Below are positions 63,835-64,000 of a DNA stretch of 64,000 bases, piece after piece (position 1 is the first letter of the stretch; each line of letters begins with the position of its first letter). The position numbers and the translations under genes are program-made. The stretch is from Chitinophaga ginsengisoli. GTDB lineage: Bacteria > Bacteroidota > Bacteroidia > Chitinophagales > Chitinophagaceae. The notes beneath the pieces were generated by a model, which had not been told where the DNA came from, did no database searches, and saw only the letters and a list, made by a program, of their open reading frames with translations. The stretch spans positions 170,510 to 234,509 of the forward strand of contig NZ_PYGK01000015.1 of NCBI RefSeq assembly GCF_003014595.1, in the 5' to 3' direction.

Positions 63835-64000
63835 GTGCGCCTGGCATGTTCATAAACTAGGAGGTGTAAGTCCTCCGCGAGCCTTGATAGTAGGAATCGC
63901 TAGCCCAAGACAAGGGTGTCCACCGTGAGGTGGAATCTGAAGGAAGTCGGCGGCAAAATCCCGGTCTGACGAACAGAAACCGCATATAAGGCAATCACTG
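63835..64000 (+). mobile_element. Group II intron, 5' part (domain I), runs off the right edge
   Basis: Starts GTGCGCC, the standard group II intron 5' end (GUGCG), and continues with the typical domain I sequence: GGCATG near 63843, the GGAGG/CCTCC stem, AAGGGTGTCC, TGGAATCTGAAGGAAG, GGCGGCAAA and GGTCTGACGAACA, and CGCATATAAGGC near 63980. The arrangement recalls bacterial group IIC ribozymes such as that of Oceanobacillus iheyensis (from memory, not aligned). The reverse-transcriptase frame, domains V-VI and the 3' end would lie beyond the window, so it cannot be said whether the intron is complete. Confidence 0.88.

Noticed and set aside
63835..64000. Structured RNA at the right edge considered as a riboswitch or RNase P-like RNA
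   Set aside because: The GTGCGCC start and the series of domain I motifs match a group II intron much better.

Overview
The window looks like chromosome from a Bacteroidota bacterium, most likely the Chitinophagaceae and Chitinophaga-like. Signs of this are type IX secretion (T9SS) sorting domains of both type A and type B (CHU_C), a PorP/SprF protein beside an OmpA/PD40 protein, two SusC/SusD pairs, an ECF sigma/FecR pair of the Bacteroidetes type, LytS/LytTR signalling, and promoter boxes matching the Bacteroidetes TTTG / TAnnTTTG consensus. The placement is inferred from gene content and no alignment was run.

Layout. 1-19.1 kb is a cell-surface module: a giant Ig-repeat protein open at the left edge (31 tandem 225-bp units, T9SS type A tail), a 2,142-residue Calx-beta/DUF11 protein with a type B tail, then PorP/SprF and OmpA/PD40 genes, probably its export or anchoring partners. 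19.1-26.8 kb holds an NtrC-type regulator, two paralogous lipoproteins, an acyltransferase with a LytS/LytTR two-component system, and a subtilase lipoprotein. 27-28.3 kb is a CobW-type metallochaperone GTPase behind a promoter overlapped by a Fur/Zur-like operator. 28.4-35.1 kb is an ECF sigma, FecR, SusC, SusD operon. 35.1-44.6 kb holds a large nested palindrome, a CocE-type hydrolase, a 44-residue membrane protein, a scramblase/LURP-like protein, a CheB plus CheR-PAS-histidine kinase pair, and two small unknown or carbohydrate-binding-like proteins. 45-50.1 kb is a second SusC/SusD pair. 50.3-56.4 kb has an Old Yellow Enzyme homologue, three tiny membrane proteins, a Crp/Fnr regulator divergent from a sugar dehydrogenase plus cytochrome c pair, and a MarR-GNAT fusion. 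56.8-63.7 kb has a GH76 mannanase with crystallin domains, CapA, an NlpC/P60 peptidase, an acyl-CoA carboxylase beta subunit, RNase HI and YceI.

Mobile and repeat DNA. A dispersed family of double-hairpin repeats occurs in at least seven copies between genes (35.3, 43.9, 44.0, 51.7, 51.8 and 63.7-63.8 kb). The last copy is interrupted after its first hairpin by the 5' end of a group II intron that runs off the right edge. No rRNA, tRNA or CRISPR array was seen.

The most notable signals are the intron inserted in a repeat element, the repeat family itself (one copy supplies the stop codon of a gene), the nested palindrome at 35352-35495, the exact 1335-bp three-domain super-repeat in the DUF11 protein, and the operator-overlapped promoter at 26924-26971.
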